A stretch of DNA of 64,000 nucleotides, taken from the NCBI GenBank assembly GCA_947647735.1, contig CANSLJ010000018.1, forward strand, positions 1-64,000. Direction: 5' to 3'. Each line of letters opens with the position of its first letter. Position 1 is the first letter of the stretch. Both the position numbers and the translations under genes were made by a program. The DNA comes from an uncultured bacterium. Lineage in GTDB: Bacteria; Bacillota; Clostridia; Lachnospirales; Lachnospiraceae. Under the pieces are notes generated by a model. That model was not told the DNA's origin. It made no database searches and worked only from the letters and a program-made list of their open reading frames with translations. Of the stretch, positions 1 through 8,016 are shown in pieces.

Positions 1-22
1 CTTACCGTTTGGCGATAGCCCT
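1..22 (-). tRNA. partial tRNA, probably tRNA-Gln (5' end only)
   Basis: Read on the minus strand from position 22, the sequence gives a 7-base acceptor strand AGGGCTA, then TC, then a D-arm start GCC-AAACGGTAA-G. This matches the 5' third of bacterial tRNA-Gln, in which GCC and GGC close the D stem around a GG-containing loop. A promoter-like element lies just upstream at 39-67. The anticodon lies outside the window, so the isotype is inferred from the acceptor and D-arm only; tRNA-Glu is the main alternative. Confidence 0.6.
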
Positions 23-38
23 TTGACTTACTTTAGGT

Positions 39-67
39 ATTATACAGGATTGTCTTAAAGAATGCAA
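39..67 (-). promoter_or_regulatory. promoter of the left-edge tRNA
   Basis: On the minus strand a TTGCAT -35 (62-67) is followed after 17 bp by a perfect TATAAT -10 (39-44). Initiation about 7 bp downstream would place the start some ten bases before the presumed tRNA 5' end at 22, a usual leader length for a tRNA transcript. Confidence 0.5.
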
Positions 68-130
68 GTACTTTTTTAAATTTTTTTCATCAAATTGGCA
101 CTGAATCAAAAGCACAATTGAACCCCGCCG

Positions 131-163
131 AAAAAGCAGGGCGGAAACCTGTTTTCCGCCCTG
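131..163 (-). terminator. Rho-independent terminator of glnN
   Basis: An 11-bp perfect stem (137-147 with 153-163, CAGGGCGGAAA) encloses a 5-base loop. On the minus strand it is followed by CTTTTT (131-136). It lies 16 bp past the glnN stop codon. Confidence 0.85.
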
Positions 164-178
164 TCATAAGTATCTTTT

Positions 179-2290
179 TTATACTTCAAACATCAACTCG
201 CCATAACTCGGAAGCGGCCAGATCTCCTTGTCTACGATCATCTCCAGTTCATCCGCCGGGGTTCTCAACTCCTGCATCACTTCTCTGACCACATCTTTAT
301 AGAAGAAAGCCTGCTGTTTTGCGTCTTCCATAGCGCCCGCTTCTGCTTCCGCCTTCTTCAGCTTTTTGAGCGCCGTCTGCATCGCGGAAAGCTTCTCGCA
401 TACCGTTTTTAACAGTTCCGTCTGCGCGGAAGCATCTGCCCCCGCCGCCTTCACAGCATTCACAGTATCCGCAAGATCCCTGCTGTACTTCGTCACCGCC
501 GGAATGATCTTCTTGCCCGCCATGTCGATCATGGTAAGGGCTTCGATGTTGATCGTCTTTGCATAGGTCTCGTAAATGATCTCCTCACGGGATTCCAGTT
601 CCACTTTTGTAAAAATGCCGAACTTCTCAAACAATGCTACCGCTTTATCCGTGGTCAGCGTAGATGCCGCCTCGATCATGGATTTGATATTCGGCAGGCC
701 GCGCTTTGCCGCTTCTTCCACCCATTCCTCCGCATAGCCGTTGCCGTTGAATACGATCCTCTGATGCTCTGTCATATACTCTTTGATCAGGTTATGTACC
801 GCCATATCAAAATCTTCTGCTTTTTCCAGCCTGTCAGCCGCTTCACAGAACGCCTCCGCAACGATCGCGTTCAACGTGGTATTAGGGCTTGCGATGGAGT
901 CCGCAGAACCAACCATACGGAACTCAAATTTATTTCCGGTGAAAGCAAAGGGTGATGTCCTGTTTCTGTCGGTGGCATCCTTTTCAAAATCGGGCAGTGT
1001 GGATACGCCTGTCTCCAGCTTGCCGCCCTCCTTCAGCTTTGCCGCGTCACCGGTTTCGATGAGCTGTTTTACCACATCCTCGAGCTGCTCCCCGAGGAAA
1101 ATGGAGATAATGGCAGGGGGCGCTTCGTTTGCGCCGAGCCTGTGATCGTTTCCCACATCCGACGCACTCTGCCTGAGCAGATCTGCATGGATATCAACCG
1201 CCTTCATAATGCAGGCGAGCACCAGAAGGAACCTGATGTTCTTGTTCGGCGTATCGCCCGGATCCAGCAGATTCGCACCGGTATCCGTCGTGATGGACCA
1301 GTTGTTGTGCTTACCGGAACCGTTTACCCCCGCATAGGGTTTCTCATGCAGAAGGCAGCGCAGATCGTGATGATAAGCGATCCGCTTCATGGTCTCCATC
1401 ACAAGCTGGTTGTGATCCACCGCAATATTCGCCGTCGCATAAACCGGGGCCAGCTCATGCTGTGCCGGAGCAACCTCGTTATGCTGTGTCTTCGCCGTCA
1501 CGCCCAGCTTCCAGAGTTCCTCATTTAAATCCTTCATATAAGCGCCCACGCGCTCCTTGATCACGCCAAAGTAGTGATCCTCCATCTCCTGTCCCTTGGG
1601 CGCCGGTGCGCCAAAGAGCGTGCGCCCCGCAAACATCAGATCCTCCCTTTTCAGGTACAAATCCTTATCCACCAGAAAATATTCTTGTTCCGGACCGACG
1701 GAAGCTGTCACCTTGGTAGCCGTCGTATCGCCAAACAGCCTCACAATACGCAGCGCCTGATCGCTCAGCGCCTCCATGGAACGCAGCAGCGGTGTCTTTT
1801 TGTCAAGCGCATCCCCCGTATAGGAACAGAACGCTGTGGGAATACAAAGGATCGTTCCGCAGGCGGATTCCTTTAAAAACGCCGGGGAAGTGATATCCCA
1901 TGCCGTATAGCCCCTCGCCTCGAAAGTTGCCCGAAGCCCGCCGGAGGGAAAGGAGGAGGCATCCGGCTCACCTTTGATCAGCTCCTTGCCCGAAAACTCC
2001 GTGATCATCTTGCCGTCCTCATCCGGATGTGCCACAAAAGCATCATGTTTTTCCGCCGTGATGCCGGTAAGCGGCTGGAACCAATGTGTATAATGAGTAG
2101 CGCCGTGCTCCACTGCCCAGTCTTTCATTTCCTTTGCCAGTACGTTCGCTGTCTCCATAGACAGTTCGCCGCCCTTATCCATGACCCGCTTTACTTCCTT
2201 AAAAACATTTTTCGGCAAGCGGCTCCGCATCTTTGCCAGATCAAATACGTTTTGGCCAAACAGCTCTTCTACATTCATCAGCTCACTCAT
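179..2290 (-). CDS. glnN: glutamine synthetase type III
   Basis: The 703-residue product has the size and sequence of the large GSIII (GlnN) class, not the roughly 450-residue GSI class. GSIII makes glutamine from glutamate, ammonia and ATP in the cytoplasm. Recognisable stretches are the N-terminal VEELFGQNVF segment, the GATHYTHWFQPLTG segment (about residue 63), SVGPEQEYFL in the catalytic domain, and NGSGKHNNWS (about residue 325), which corresponds to the glutamate-binding loop. The C-terminal third is a helical, Ala/Lys-rich GSIII extension. An AGGAGGAAAG ribosome binding site precedes the ATG. The gene appears monocistronic: it has its own terminator, and a terminator-like hairpin lies in its leader. 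Confidence 0.95.
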   Translation of the reverse strand: MSELMNVEELFGQNVFDLAKMRSRLPKNVFKEVKRVMDKGGELSMETANVLAKEMKDWAVEHGATHYTHWFQPLTGITAEKHDAFVAHPDEDGKMITEFSGKELIKGEPDASSFPSGGLRATFEARGYTAWDITSPAFLKESACGTILCIPTAFCSYTGDALDKKTPLLRSMEALSDQALRIVRLFGDTTATKVTASVGPEQEYFLVDKDLYLKREDLMFAGRTLFGAPAPKGQEMEDHYFGVIKERVGAYMKDLNEELWKLGVTAKTQHNEVAPAQHELAPVYATANIAVDHNQLVMETMKRIAYHHDLRCLLHEKPYAGVNGSGKHNNWSITTDTGANLLDPGDTPNKNIRFLLVLACIMKAVDIHADLLRQSASDVGNDHRLGANEAPPAIISIFLGEQLEDVVKQLIETGDAAKLKEGGKLETGVSTLPDFEKDATDRNRTSPFAFTGNKFEFRMVGSADSIASPNTTLNAIVAEAFCEAADRLEKAEDFDMAVHNLIKEYMTEHQRIVFNGNGYAEEWVEEAAKRGLPNIKSMIEAASTLTTDKAVALFEKFGIFTKVELESREEIIYETYAKTINIEALTMIDMAGKKIIPAVTKYSRDLADTVNAVKAAGADASAQTELLKTVCEKLSAMQTALKKLKKAEAEAGAMEDAKQQAFFYKDVVREVMQELRTPADELEMIVDKEIWPLPSYGELMFEV

Positions 2291-2316
2291 CTTTCACTTT
2301 CCTCCTCTTATAACAG

Positions 2317-2349
2317 AAAAATGTTCCAAAAGTCTAAACTTTGGAACAT
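2317..2349 (-). terminator. terminator-like hairpin in the glnN leader (possible attenuator)
   Basis: ATGTTCC (2321-2327) pairs with GGAACAT (2343-2349), continued by AAAGT with ACTTT after a one-base bulge, around a 4-base loop. On the minus strand the stem is followed by TTTT (2317-2320), about 25 bases before the glnN start codon. It sits between the likely promoter and the gene, so it could be a conditional terminator. An upstream-gene terminator is the alternative, since the U32 gene ends at 2487. Confidence 0.5.
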
Positions 2350-2392
2350 CTTCGTTCTTGTATTCCTGTATACAATTTCTTTTTACCCCTTT

Positions 2393-2421
2393 ACAATACT
2401 CCTCTTTTTTTTACTTTGCAA
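2393..2421 (-). promoter_or_regulatory. possible glnN promoter
   Basis: TTGCAA (2416-2421) and TATTGT (2393-2398) are spaced by 17 bp on the minus strand, upstream of the leader hairpin. Each hexamer matches the sigma-A consensus at 4 of 6 positions. A TTGACA at 2472-2477 is also present but has no good -10 at the right spacing. Confidence 0.35.
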
Positions 2422-2486
2422 GGGGAAAAATAAATTTTGTGATTTCGTTCAAAATCCACAAAAAAACCTTCTGTCAACTGTGCAAC

Positions 2487-3719
2487 TTATACAGTCTCCA
2501 TCCGTAGCAAATCATACCTCTCCGGCACTTCACTCAGCCTGACCGAAAACCGTTGCTTTGCATGAGGACAGCTCTCCATCGGATTGCCCTCCTCATCCTC
2601 CATCGCTTCCACGGTCACCGGAATATTTCTTCCGTCCGGCTTCATGATCTCAATGGAATCTCCCACATAAAATTTATTTTTCTGTTCCAGATAGGCATAG
2701 CCCCGCTCATCTGTCCTCTCTATCATACCGAGATAAACCGCCTCGCTCTGGTAGGTGGAGGAATCGTAGATCTGAGATTCCCGTCCAGGTTTACCAAAAT
2801 AAAAACCTGTCGTAAACTGACGGTAAGTACATTTTCCGATCTCCTGTTTATACCAGTCCATATGGGCCCGATAGGTTTCTTCCGACTTCAGGTAATCATC
2901 TATGGCCCTCCGGTAAGTCCTTGCCACCGTCGCCACATAGAGCGCCGCTTTCATGCGCCCCTCAATCTTCATGGAATCAATTCCCGCATCCAGAAGTTCC
3001 GGAATATGCTCTATCATACACAGATCCCCGGAATTAAACAGGAATGTGCCCCGTTCGTTTTCAAACACGGGAAGATATTCCCCCGGCCTGCTCTCCTCCA
3101 CCACAGCGTACTTCCAACGGCAGGGATGGGTACATGCTCCTCTGTTTGCATCCCGCCCTGTCATATAGTTGCTGAGCAGGCATCTGCCGGAATAGGAAAT
3201 GCACATGGCTCCGTGAATGAATGCTTCTATCTCCATATCCTCCGGGATCTGCTTTCGGATCTCTTTTATCTCGGAGAGAGAAAGTTCCCGGGCACAGACT
3301 ACGCGCTTTGCGCCCAGTTTATGCCAGAAAAGATAAGTCCTGTAGTTTGTATTATTCGCCTGTGTGGAAATATGGATCTCCATCTCAGGACAGACTTCCC
3401 TTGCAATGGAAAACAGCCCCGGGTCCGAAATGATCAGGGCATCCGGCCTCTCCTGCATGGCATCAAGTTCTTTAAAATAGTTCTCAGCCGCCTCCAGATC
3501 TCCATGATGGGCAAAAATATTGGCGGTCACATATACCTTCACGCCCCGCTCATGGGCAAAACCTATCCCCTCTTCCATCTCCTGCAGAGAAAAATTTTTT
3601 GCTTTAGCCCGCAGGCTGAAAGCCTCTCCGCCTATGTAGACTGCATCGGCCCCGAAAATAACAGCCGTTTTTAATACTTCCAGACTCCCTGCCGGAATCA
3701 AAAGTTCTGTTTTACGCAT
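2487..3719 (-). CDS. U32 family protein, TrhP-like tRNA hydroxylation enzyme
   Basis: This 410-residue protein belongs to the U32 'peptidase' family. Members TrhP/YegQ (E. coli) and YrrN/YrrO (B. subtilis) are needed for 5-hydroxyuridine at the tRNA wobble position; no protease activity is established for them. The family signature is present: HGAMCISYSGRC near residue 168 and RGACTHPCRW near 193 supply four cysteines of the kind implicated in iron-sulfur binding. The N-terminus (ELLIPAGSLEVLKTAV) is typical of the family's barrel. The ATG overlaps the end of the preceding trmR-like gene by 8 bp. That gene methylates the same wobble hydroxyl group, which supports the tRNA role. B. subtilis has two such genes in tandem; only one is seen here. 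Confidence 0.85.
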   Translation of the reverse strand: MRKTELLIPAGSLEVLKTAVIFGADAVYIGGEAFSLRAKAKNFSLQEMEEGIGFAHERGVKVYVTANIFAHHGDLEAAENYFKELDAMQERPDALIISDPGLFSIAREVCPEMEIHISTQANNTNYRTYLFWHKLGAKRVVCARELSLSEIKEIRKQIPEDMEIEAFIHGAMCISYSGRCLLSNYMTGRDANRGACTHPCRWKYAVVEESRPGEYLPVFENERGTFLFNSGDLCMIEHIPELLDAGIDSMKIEGRMKAALYVATVARTYRRAIDDYLKSEETYRAHMDWYKQEIGKCTYRQFTTGFYFGKPGRESQIYDSSTYQSEAVYLGMIERTDERGYAYLEQKNKFYVGDSIEIMKPDGRNIPVTVEAMEDEEGNPMESCPHAKQRFSVRLSEVPERYDLLRMETV

Positions 3720-4368
3720 GGTCTACGCCTCCCCGCTCTTTACTCACCGCCACACCGTCCCCCACCGGAAGGATCACCGTCTCCAGCCTCTGATCATGGG
3801 TGATCTGATAGAGATACTCCCGCATACGTGCATGAATGGTCCGGTCACGCCTTGTCACCGCATAGCGGGATTCCAGAATATCCCCCTCCTGCAGCACATT
3901 GTCGGAAACTAAAAGCCCTTCCGGCGAAAGAAGCCGCATCACCTCCGGCAAAAAGGAAAGATACTGCCCCTTGGCAGCATCCATAAAGATCATATCATAA
4001 GGGCCCTCCAGCTCTTTTAAGATATCCGCCGCATCTCCCGCCAGCAGAGTGATCTGTTCCTCTTTTCCCGCCCTTTCAAAATTTTCCCTGGCTTTCAGGA
4101 TTCTCTTTTCATAGTTTTCTATTGTGGTGATATGGCACTCTTTCAGCCCGTATTCACTCATCAATAACGCAGAAAAGCCGACCGCACATCCAATCTCCAG
4201 GATCCGGCGGGGCTTCTGCATCTGAAGTAAAAACCGCAGAAGCCTCTGTGTTTCCGGCCTGATAATGGGTACGCCCGCTTCCCTTGCCTCTTTCTCTATT
4301 TCATTCAGGAAAGGTCTATTGCCCTGATCCAGAGAGCGGATAAAGGCAGTGATTCTTTCTTCCGTCAC
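3712..4368 (-). CDS. trmR: SAM-dependent O-methyltransferase, TrmR (YrrM)-like
   Basis: The 218-residue class I methyltransferase resembles the catechol-O-methyltransferase-like group. The SAM-binding motif ILEIGCAVGFSALLMSE lies near residue 56, followed by a DMIFMDAAKGQY motif near 126 and SDNVLQEG near 150. The B. subtilis orthologue TrmR (YrrM) converts 5-hydroxyuridine-34 of tRNA to 5-methoxyuridine. The next gene downstream is the U32 hydroxylation partner, so the two would act in sequence. The start codon is GTG, overlapping the stop of the upstream gene as GTGA, which indicates translational coupling. Confidence 0.85.
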   Translation of the reverse strand: MTEERITAFIRSLDQGNRPFLNEIEKEAREAGVPIIRPETQRLLRFLLQMQKPRRILEIGCAVGFSALLMSEYGLKECHITTIENYEKRILKARENFERAGKEEQITLLAGDAADILKELEGPYDMIFMDAAKGQYLSFLPEVMRLLSPEGLLVSDNVLQEGDILESRYAVTRRDRTIHARMREYLYQITHDQRLETVILPVGDGVAVSKERGGVDHA

Positions 4369-4745
4369 TCTTCTTCTTCCTCATCAACATAGGAACTCGA
4401 CATGATCTCGATCATCTCATCCGCTGTCATCGCTGTGCTCAGCTCATAGCTTCCCGGCATCAGTTCATCTTTGTGAGCGGATACCAGATACTGTATATAA
4501 AACAGATTTTTATCCCTGACAAGGCCGTAATCCTCCAGCGCCTCCGCCACCTGCCGCGGCGTTGTCTCCTCCGTTAATTCCACCGTATAAGCGATACCCG
4601 GCTCAGCGCTCACAGGTTCCTCCGTAAAAACACGATATCCGAAATCATAGGCCGTTGTCGCTATTCCGATCACATATTTAATGATCAGGACAAGCACTAT
4701 TATTTTTACTGCCGCCGTTGCGACGGATACAATAAACTGTTTCAT
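4365..4745 (-). CDS. short MltG/YceG-like membrane protein lacking the catalytic domain
   Basis: The product is about 126 residues: an N-terminal transmembrane helix (residues 5-28), an extracytoplasmic segment with the pattern of the LysM-like subdomain of MltG (TPRQVAEALEDYGLVRDK, then PGSYELSTAMTADEMIEIM), and an acidic tail. Full MltG is a roughly 350-residue endolytic transglycosylase that cleaves nascent peptidoglycan. The catalytic domain with its essential Glu is absent, so the protein probably has no lytic activity. The ATG at 4745 is chosen because GGAGGTGA precedes it; an upstream in-frame ATG at 4793 lacks a site of that quality. B. subtilis has yrrL (mltG-like) at the corresponding place. 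Confidence 0.7.
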   Translation of the reverse strand: MKQFIVSVATAAVKIIVLVLIIKYVIGIATTAYDFGYRVFTEEPVSAEPGIAYTVELTEETTPRQVAEALEDYGLVRDKNLFYIQYLVSAHKDELMPGSYELSTAMTADEMIEIMSSSYVDEEEEE

Positions 4746-4823
4746 ACATTTCACCTCCGCATACCGTAAATCTGTCTGCGGTACTGCATTCATGATCTTT
4801 CTGACGCCTTACATTTTTTCCTG

Positions 4824-5177
4824 TCAGAATCCCGCCGGAACGGAAAATTCCAGTTCGGAAAGCATTTTATTATCAATATCCTGTTTCAATCGTACAAAGT
4901 CGCGTTCCGCACAAAGGTATTTATCCACCAGAGGCTCAGAACGGAAGGCCGCCGTTTCCAGCTCAAACTGCTCCAGCTTCTGCAGCAGTTCCTCCCCCTC
5001 ATTATTCTGCTGTATCAGAAAATTGTTTCTCCGGTATTCATCAATCCGCTCCTGCAGGCCCGGTTCCTTACTGACCGCCTCGCTGGCTGATTCATAATTA
5101 CGGTATATATCGGAATTTTTAATACTGCTGATCAATTCTTCCAGGCTGCTTCTGATTCTCATGTCTTTTTTTAGCAT
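4824..5177 (-). CDS. YlbF/YmcA family regulator
   Basis: This all-helical 117-residue protein has the length and pattern of the YlbF family (EELISSIKNSDIYRNYESA at the N-terminus, then a long coiled segment ending FVRLKQDIDNKMLSEL). In B. subtilis, YlbF, YmcA and YaaT form a complex that directs RNase Y to mRNAs and influences competence and biofilm genes. Here the gene starts 16 bp after rnjA, so an RNA-decay accessory role is plausible, although the partners are not in this window. An AAGGAG site precedes the ATG. Confidence 0.8.
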   Translation of the reverse strand: MLKKDMRIRSSLEELISSIKNSDIYRNYESASEAVSKEPGLQERIDEYRRNNFLIQQNNEGEELLQKLEQFELETAAFRSEPLVDKYLCAERDFVRLKQDIDNKMLSELEFSVPAGF

Positions 5178-5192
5178 GTAATAAACTCCTTC

Positions 5193-6869
5193 TTAAACTT
5201 CCATAATGATCGGCAGGATCATCGGCCTGCGTTTCGTCCGCTTCCAGATAAAATCTGCCAGTTCATCCCGGATGCTGCTCTTTAATTTGCCCCAGTCCGT
5301 AATATTTTTATCCAGACATCTTTCCACCGTAAGCTGAACCGCCGCCCTTGCTTCATCCAGCAGTTCATCAGCCTCACGCACATAGACAAATCCTCTGGAG
5401 ACGATATCCGGCCCGGATACGAGCTGTCCCGATGCCTGATCCAGCGCCAGCACCACAACGATGATCCCGTTTTCCGCCAGATGCTGCCTATCCCGGAGCA
5501 CTACATTGCCTACGTCTCCCACGCCCAGGCCATCCACCATGATATCGCCCACAGGTACTTTTCCTGTTACCCCGGCGCCTTCCATATCAAGTTCCAGCAC
5601 ATCGCCGGAAGATAAAATATAAATCCTCTCCTTGGGGATCCCCAGCGCCTGCGCCAGTTTTGCATTGGCTTTCAGATGCTTGTATTCCCCATGTACCGGA
5701 ATCGCAAATTTCGGCTGCACCAGATTGTAGATCAGTTTGATCTCCTCCTGGCAGGCATGCCCGGAAACATGAGGCGCATCCTGAAAGATCACATCCGCCC
5801 CCTTCATGAGCAGGTCATTGATCACCTTTGTCACCGCTTTTTCATTCCCCGGGATCGGATGAGAGGAAAAGATCACCGTATCGTTAGGACCGATAGATAT
5901 CTTTTTATGGTTATTGCCCGCCATACGGCTCAGCGCCGCCATGCTCTCCCCCTGACTGCCGGTGGCAATGATCACCGTCTTATCCTCAGGATAGTCTTTC
6001 AACTGCTCTATATCGATCAATGTATTTTCCGGTATCTGCAGACAGTCCAGTTTTGTTGCGGTCTCTATGATGTTGACCATGCTGCGGCCTTCCACCACAA
6101 CCTTCCGGCCCACTTTACAGGCGGAATTGATGATCTGCTGTACTCTATCCACATTGGACGCAAAAGTTGCTATGATAAGCCTTGTATTTTTGTGCTCCTC
6201 AAATATCTGGTCCAGTGTAGGCCCCAGTGTCTTCTCCGACGGCGTAAAGCCCGGACGCTCCGCATTGGTGGAATCGCACATCAGCGCAAGAACTCCTTTT
6301 TTCCCAAGTTCCGCAAATCGCTGCAGATCGATGGCATCCCCGAATACCGGCGTATAATCCACCTTAAAGTCTCCGGTGTGCACCACAATACCCGCCGGCG
6401 AATAGATCGCCAGCGCCGCCGCATCCACAATGCTGTGATTGGTTTTGATAAATTCGATCCGGAAGTCGTCCAGCGTGATCATCTGTCCGAACTTCACCAC
6501 CCGCTGCCTCACGCGGCCACTCAGCCCATGTTCCTCCAGCTTCCTGTCAATGATCCCCATCGTCAGCCTTGTGGCGTATATGGGCGCCGGAAGTTCCTTT
6601 AACACATAGGGCAATGCGCCAATATGGTCCTCATGCCCGTGCGTGATCACAAATCCTTTTACCTTGTCCGCATTTTCCTTTAGATAGGTAATATCGGGTA
6701 TCACAAGGTCGATACCCAGCATGTCGTCATCCGGAAATGACAACCCGCAGTCTACTACGATAATACTGTCCTCATATTCAAAGGCAGTAATATTCATACC
6801 AATTTCATCCAGTCCCCCCAACGGGATGATCTTAAGCCTGGATGCCGTTTTCAGTTTTTCTTTCTTCAA
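5193..6869 (-). CDS. rnjA: ribonuclease J
   Basis: At 558 residues this has the standard size of RNase J, a beta-CASP metallo-beta-lactamase nuclease with endonuclease and 5'-3' exonuclease activity in mRNA decay and rRNA maturation. The zinc motif THGHEDHIGALPY lies near residue 76, HTGDFKVD follows at about 165, ATGSQGE marks the beta-CASP domain, and HVSGHA and HGEYKHLKANA complete the active site. The C-terminal domain ends with RRPMILPIIMEV. The start is a TTG at 6869 preceded by GGAGGG; the next ATG is too far inside. The gene is in the same direction and closely spaced with ylbF and DUF1292 neighbours. Confidence 0.95.
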   Translation of the reverse strand: MKKEKLKTASRLKIIPLGGLDEIGMNITAFEYEDSIIVVDCGLSFPDDDMLGIDLVIPDITYLKENADKVKGFVITHGHEDHIGALPYVLKELPAPIYATRLTMGIIDRKLEEHGLSGRVRQRVVKFGQMITLDDFRIEFIKTNHSIVDAAALAIYSPAGIVVHTGDFKVDYTPVFGDAIDLQRFAELGKKGVLALMCDSTNAERPGFTPSEKTLGPTLDQIFEEHKNTRLIIATFASNVDRVQQIINSACKVGRKVVVEGRSMVNIIETATKLDCLQIPENTLIDIEQLKDYPEDKTVIIATGSQGESMAALSRMAGNNHKKISIGPNDTVIFSSHPIPGNEKAVTKVINDLLMKGADVIFQDAPHVSGHACQEEIKLIYNLVQPKFAIPVHGEYKHLKANAKLAQALGIPKERIYILSSGDVLELDMEGAGVTGKVPVGDIMVDGLGVGDVGNVVLRDRQHLAENGIIVVVLALDQASGQLVSGPDIVSRGFVYVREADELLDEARAAVQLTVERCLDKNITDWGKLKSSIRDELADFIWKRTKRRPMILPIIMEV

Positions 6870-6905
6870 TCAAATTCCCTCCGTATTACATACCCGAAGA
6901 GAAGA

Positions 6906-7172
6906 CTACTCATCATCTGACACAAATGTCACATCATCCATCAACGTCTCAAAAACGGCTGCCACCGCACTGAGCTCCTTCTCCTCAGACACGATCTCGT
7001 ACAGTCCGTCTTTTTCCTCCGGCTTTGACAAATCTTTCAAAATCAGGGCGTCTCCATCCCCGTCTTCCATATCAGTTACTAAAATATAATTTGTTCCGCC
7101 GATCTTCGTCTGCTCCAGAACAAAAAACTCCACTTTTTCCTTTTCGTTTACCGTAAATGTGATCTTCTCCAT
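6906..7172 (-). CDS. DUF1292 family protein (YrzB-like)
   Basis: The 88-residue acidic protein has the DUF1292 pattern: ITFTVNEKEKVEFFVLEQTKIGGTNYILV-type beta strands, then an acidic stretch EDGDGDALILKDL. Family members (YrzB in B. subtilis) are encoded between ireB/ruvX and downstream genes in many Firmicutes. The function is unknown. It lies in a compact minus-strand operon with ruvX upstream and rnjA downstream. Confidence 0.85.
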   Translation of the reverse strand: MEKITFTVNEKEKVEFFVLEQTKIGGTNYILVTDMEDGDGDALILKDLSKPEEKDGLYEIVSEEKELSAVAAVFETLMDDVTFVSDDE

Positions 7173-7216
7173 AGCTGTTTCCTCTTATATCGGACATTTT
7201 CCATGACCGGAACCGG

Positions 7217-7660
7217 TCAGCCTTCCTCCTCTGCTGCGCTCATCGCCCTGCGGTCCAGATACCCCTGTAAAATAAGAACAGCGGCAATCTTGTCCACATA
7301 CTCTTTCCTGTGTTCCCTGCGCACGTTCGCCTCGATCAATGTCTTTTCCGCCGCCACGGTAGTCAGCCGCTCATCCCACAGCACCACTGGCAGGCCGGTA
7401 CGCCGCTCCAGCATCTCCTTAAACTCTGCGGAAAGCTGTGAGCGCTCTCCCTCGTCCGCATTCATATGCTTCGGATTGCCCAGCACAATTTCAGACACCT
7501 CATACTCTTCGATCAGTGCCTCGATCTGCGCCAGCGTCTGGCGAAGCTTGTTTTCTCCTTTTCGATGGATCGTGGTAATCCCCTGCGCTGTAATAAGAAG
7601 CGGATCACTTATTGCAACACCTACTGTTTTGGAACCGAAGTCCAAACCCATTATCCGCAT
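7217..7660 (-). CDS. ruvX: RuvX/YqgF-family Holliday junction resolvase-like nuclease
   Basis: The 147-residue protein has the RNase H-like fold of the YqgF family. [15 protein letters not shown] supplies the first catalytic Asp (residue 6), VLGNPKHM the second acidic segment region, and [12 protein letters not shown] the third. C-terminal [13 protein letters not shown] is typical. In E. coli, YqgF acts in 16S rRNA 5' maturation and in Mycobacterium RuvX cleaves junctions. The gene sits 12 bp after ireB, the common Firmicute arrangement. Confidence 0.92.
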   Translation of the reverse strand: MRIMGLDFGSKTVGVAISDPLLITAQGITTIHRKGENKLRQTLAQIEALIEEYEVSEIVLGNPKHMNADEGERSQLSAEFKEMLERRTGLPVVLWDERLTTVAAEKTLIEANVRREHRKEYVDKIAAVLILQGYLDRRAMSAAEEEG

Positions 7661-7672
7661 AAACCGCCCCCG

Positions 7673-7936
7673 CTATTTCCACCTGTTGCTTCTGATATAC
7701 TGCTCTAACAGTTCCTCAACCAGCTCATCCCTTTCCACCTTCATAATAAGGCTTCTCGCCCCCTGGTGGTTCGTAATGTATGTGGGGTCCCCTGACATAA
7801 TATAGCCCACGATCTGATTCACCGGATTATAACCTTTTTCCGTCAAAGCGTGATACACCGTATCCAGAATGATCCTTGTCCCGTTCTCCGTGTCAGCTTC
7901 TACCTGAAAAAACCTTGTATTTCCAAAATCTTCCAT
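7673..7936 (-). CDS. ireB: IreB family regulatory phosphoprotein (UPF0297)
   Basis: The 87-residue protein matches the UPF0297/IreB family over its whole length, including [20 protein letters not shown] and [16 protein letters not shown]. In Enterococcus faecalis, IreB is a substrate of the Ser/Thr kinase IreK and modulates cephalosporin tolerance. The N-terminal region here is [10 protein letters not shown], so a Thr is present at position 7. It appears to be the first gene of the operon running ireB-ruvX-DUF1292-rnjA. Confidence 0.9.
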   Translation of the reverse strand: MEDFGNTRFFQVEADTENGTRIILDTVYHALTEKGYNPVNQIVGYIMSGDPTYITNHQGARSLIMKVERDELVEELLEQYIRSNRWK

Positions 7937-8016
7937 ATTCTGTACCCTTTATCCTGCCTTCGATTTCTCCGTATGCCATTCCTACACATTTTACCCTAAA
8001 AAATCAGTAAAAGCAA

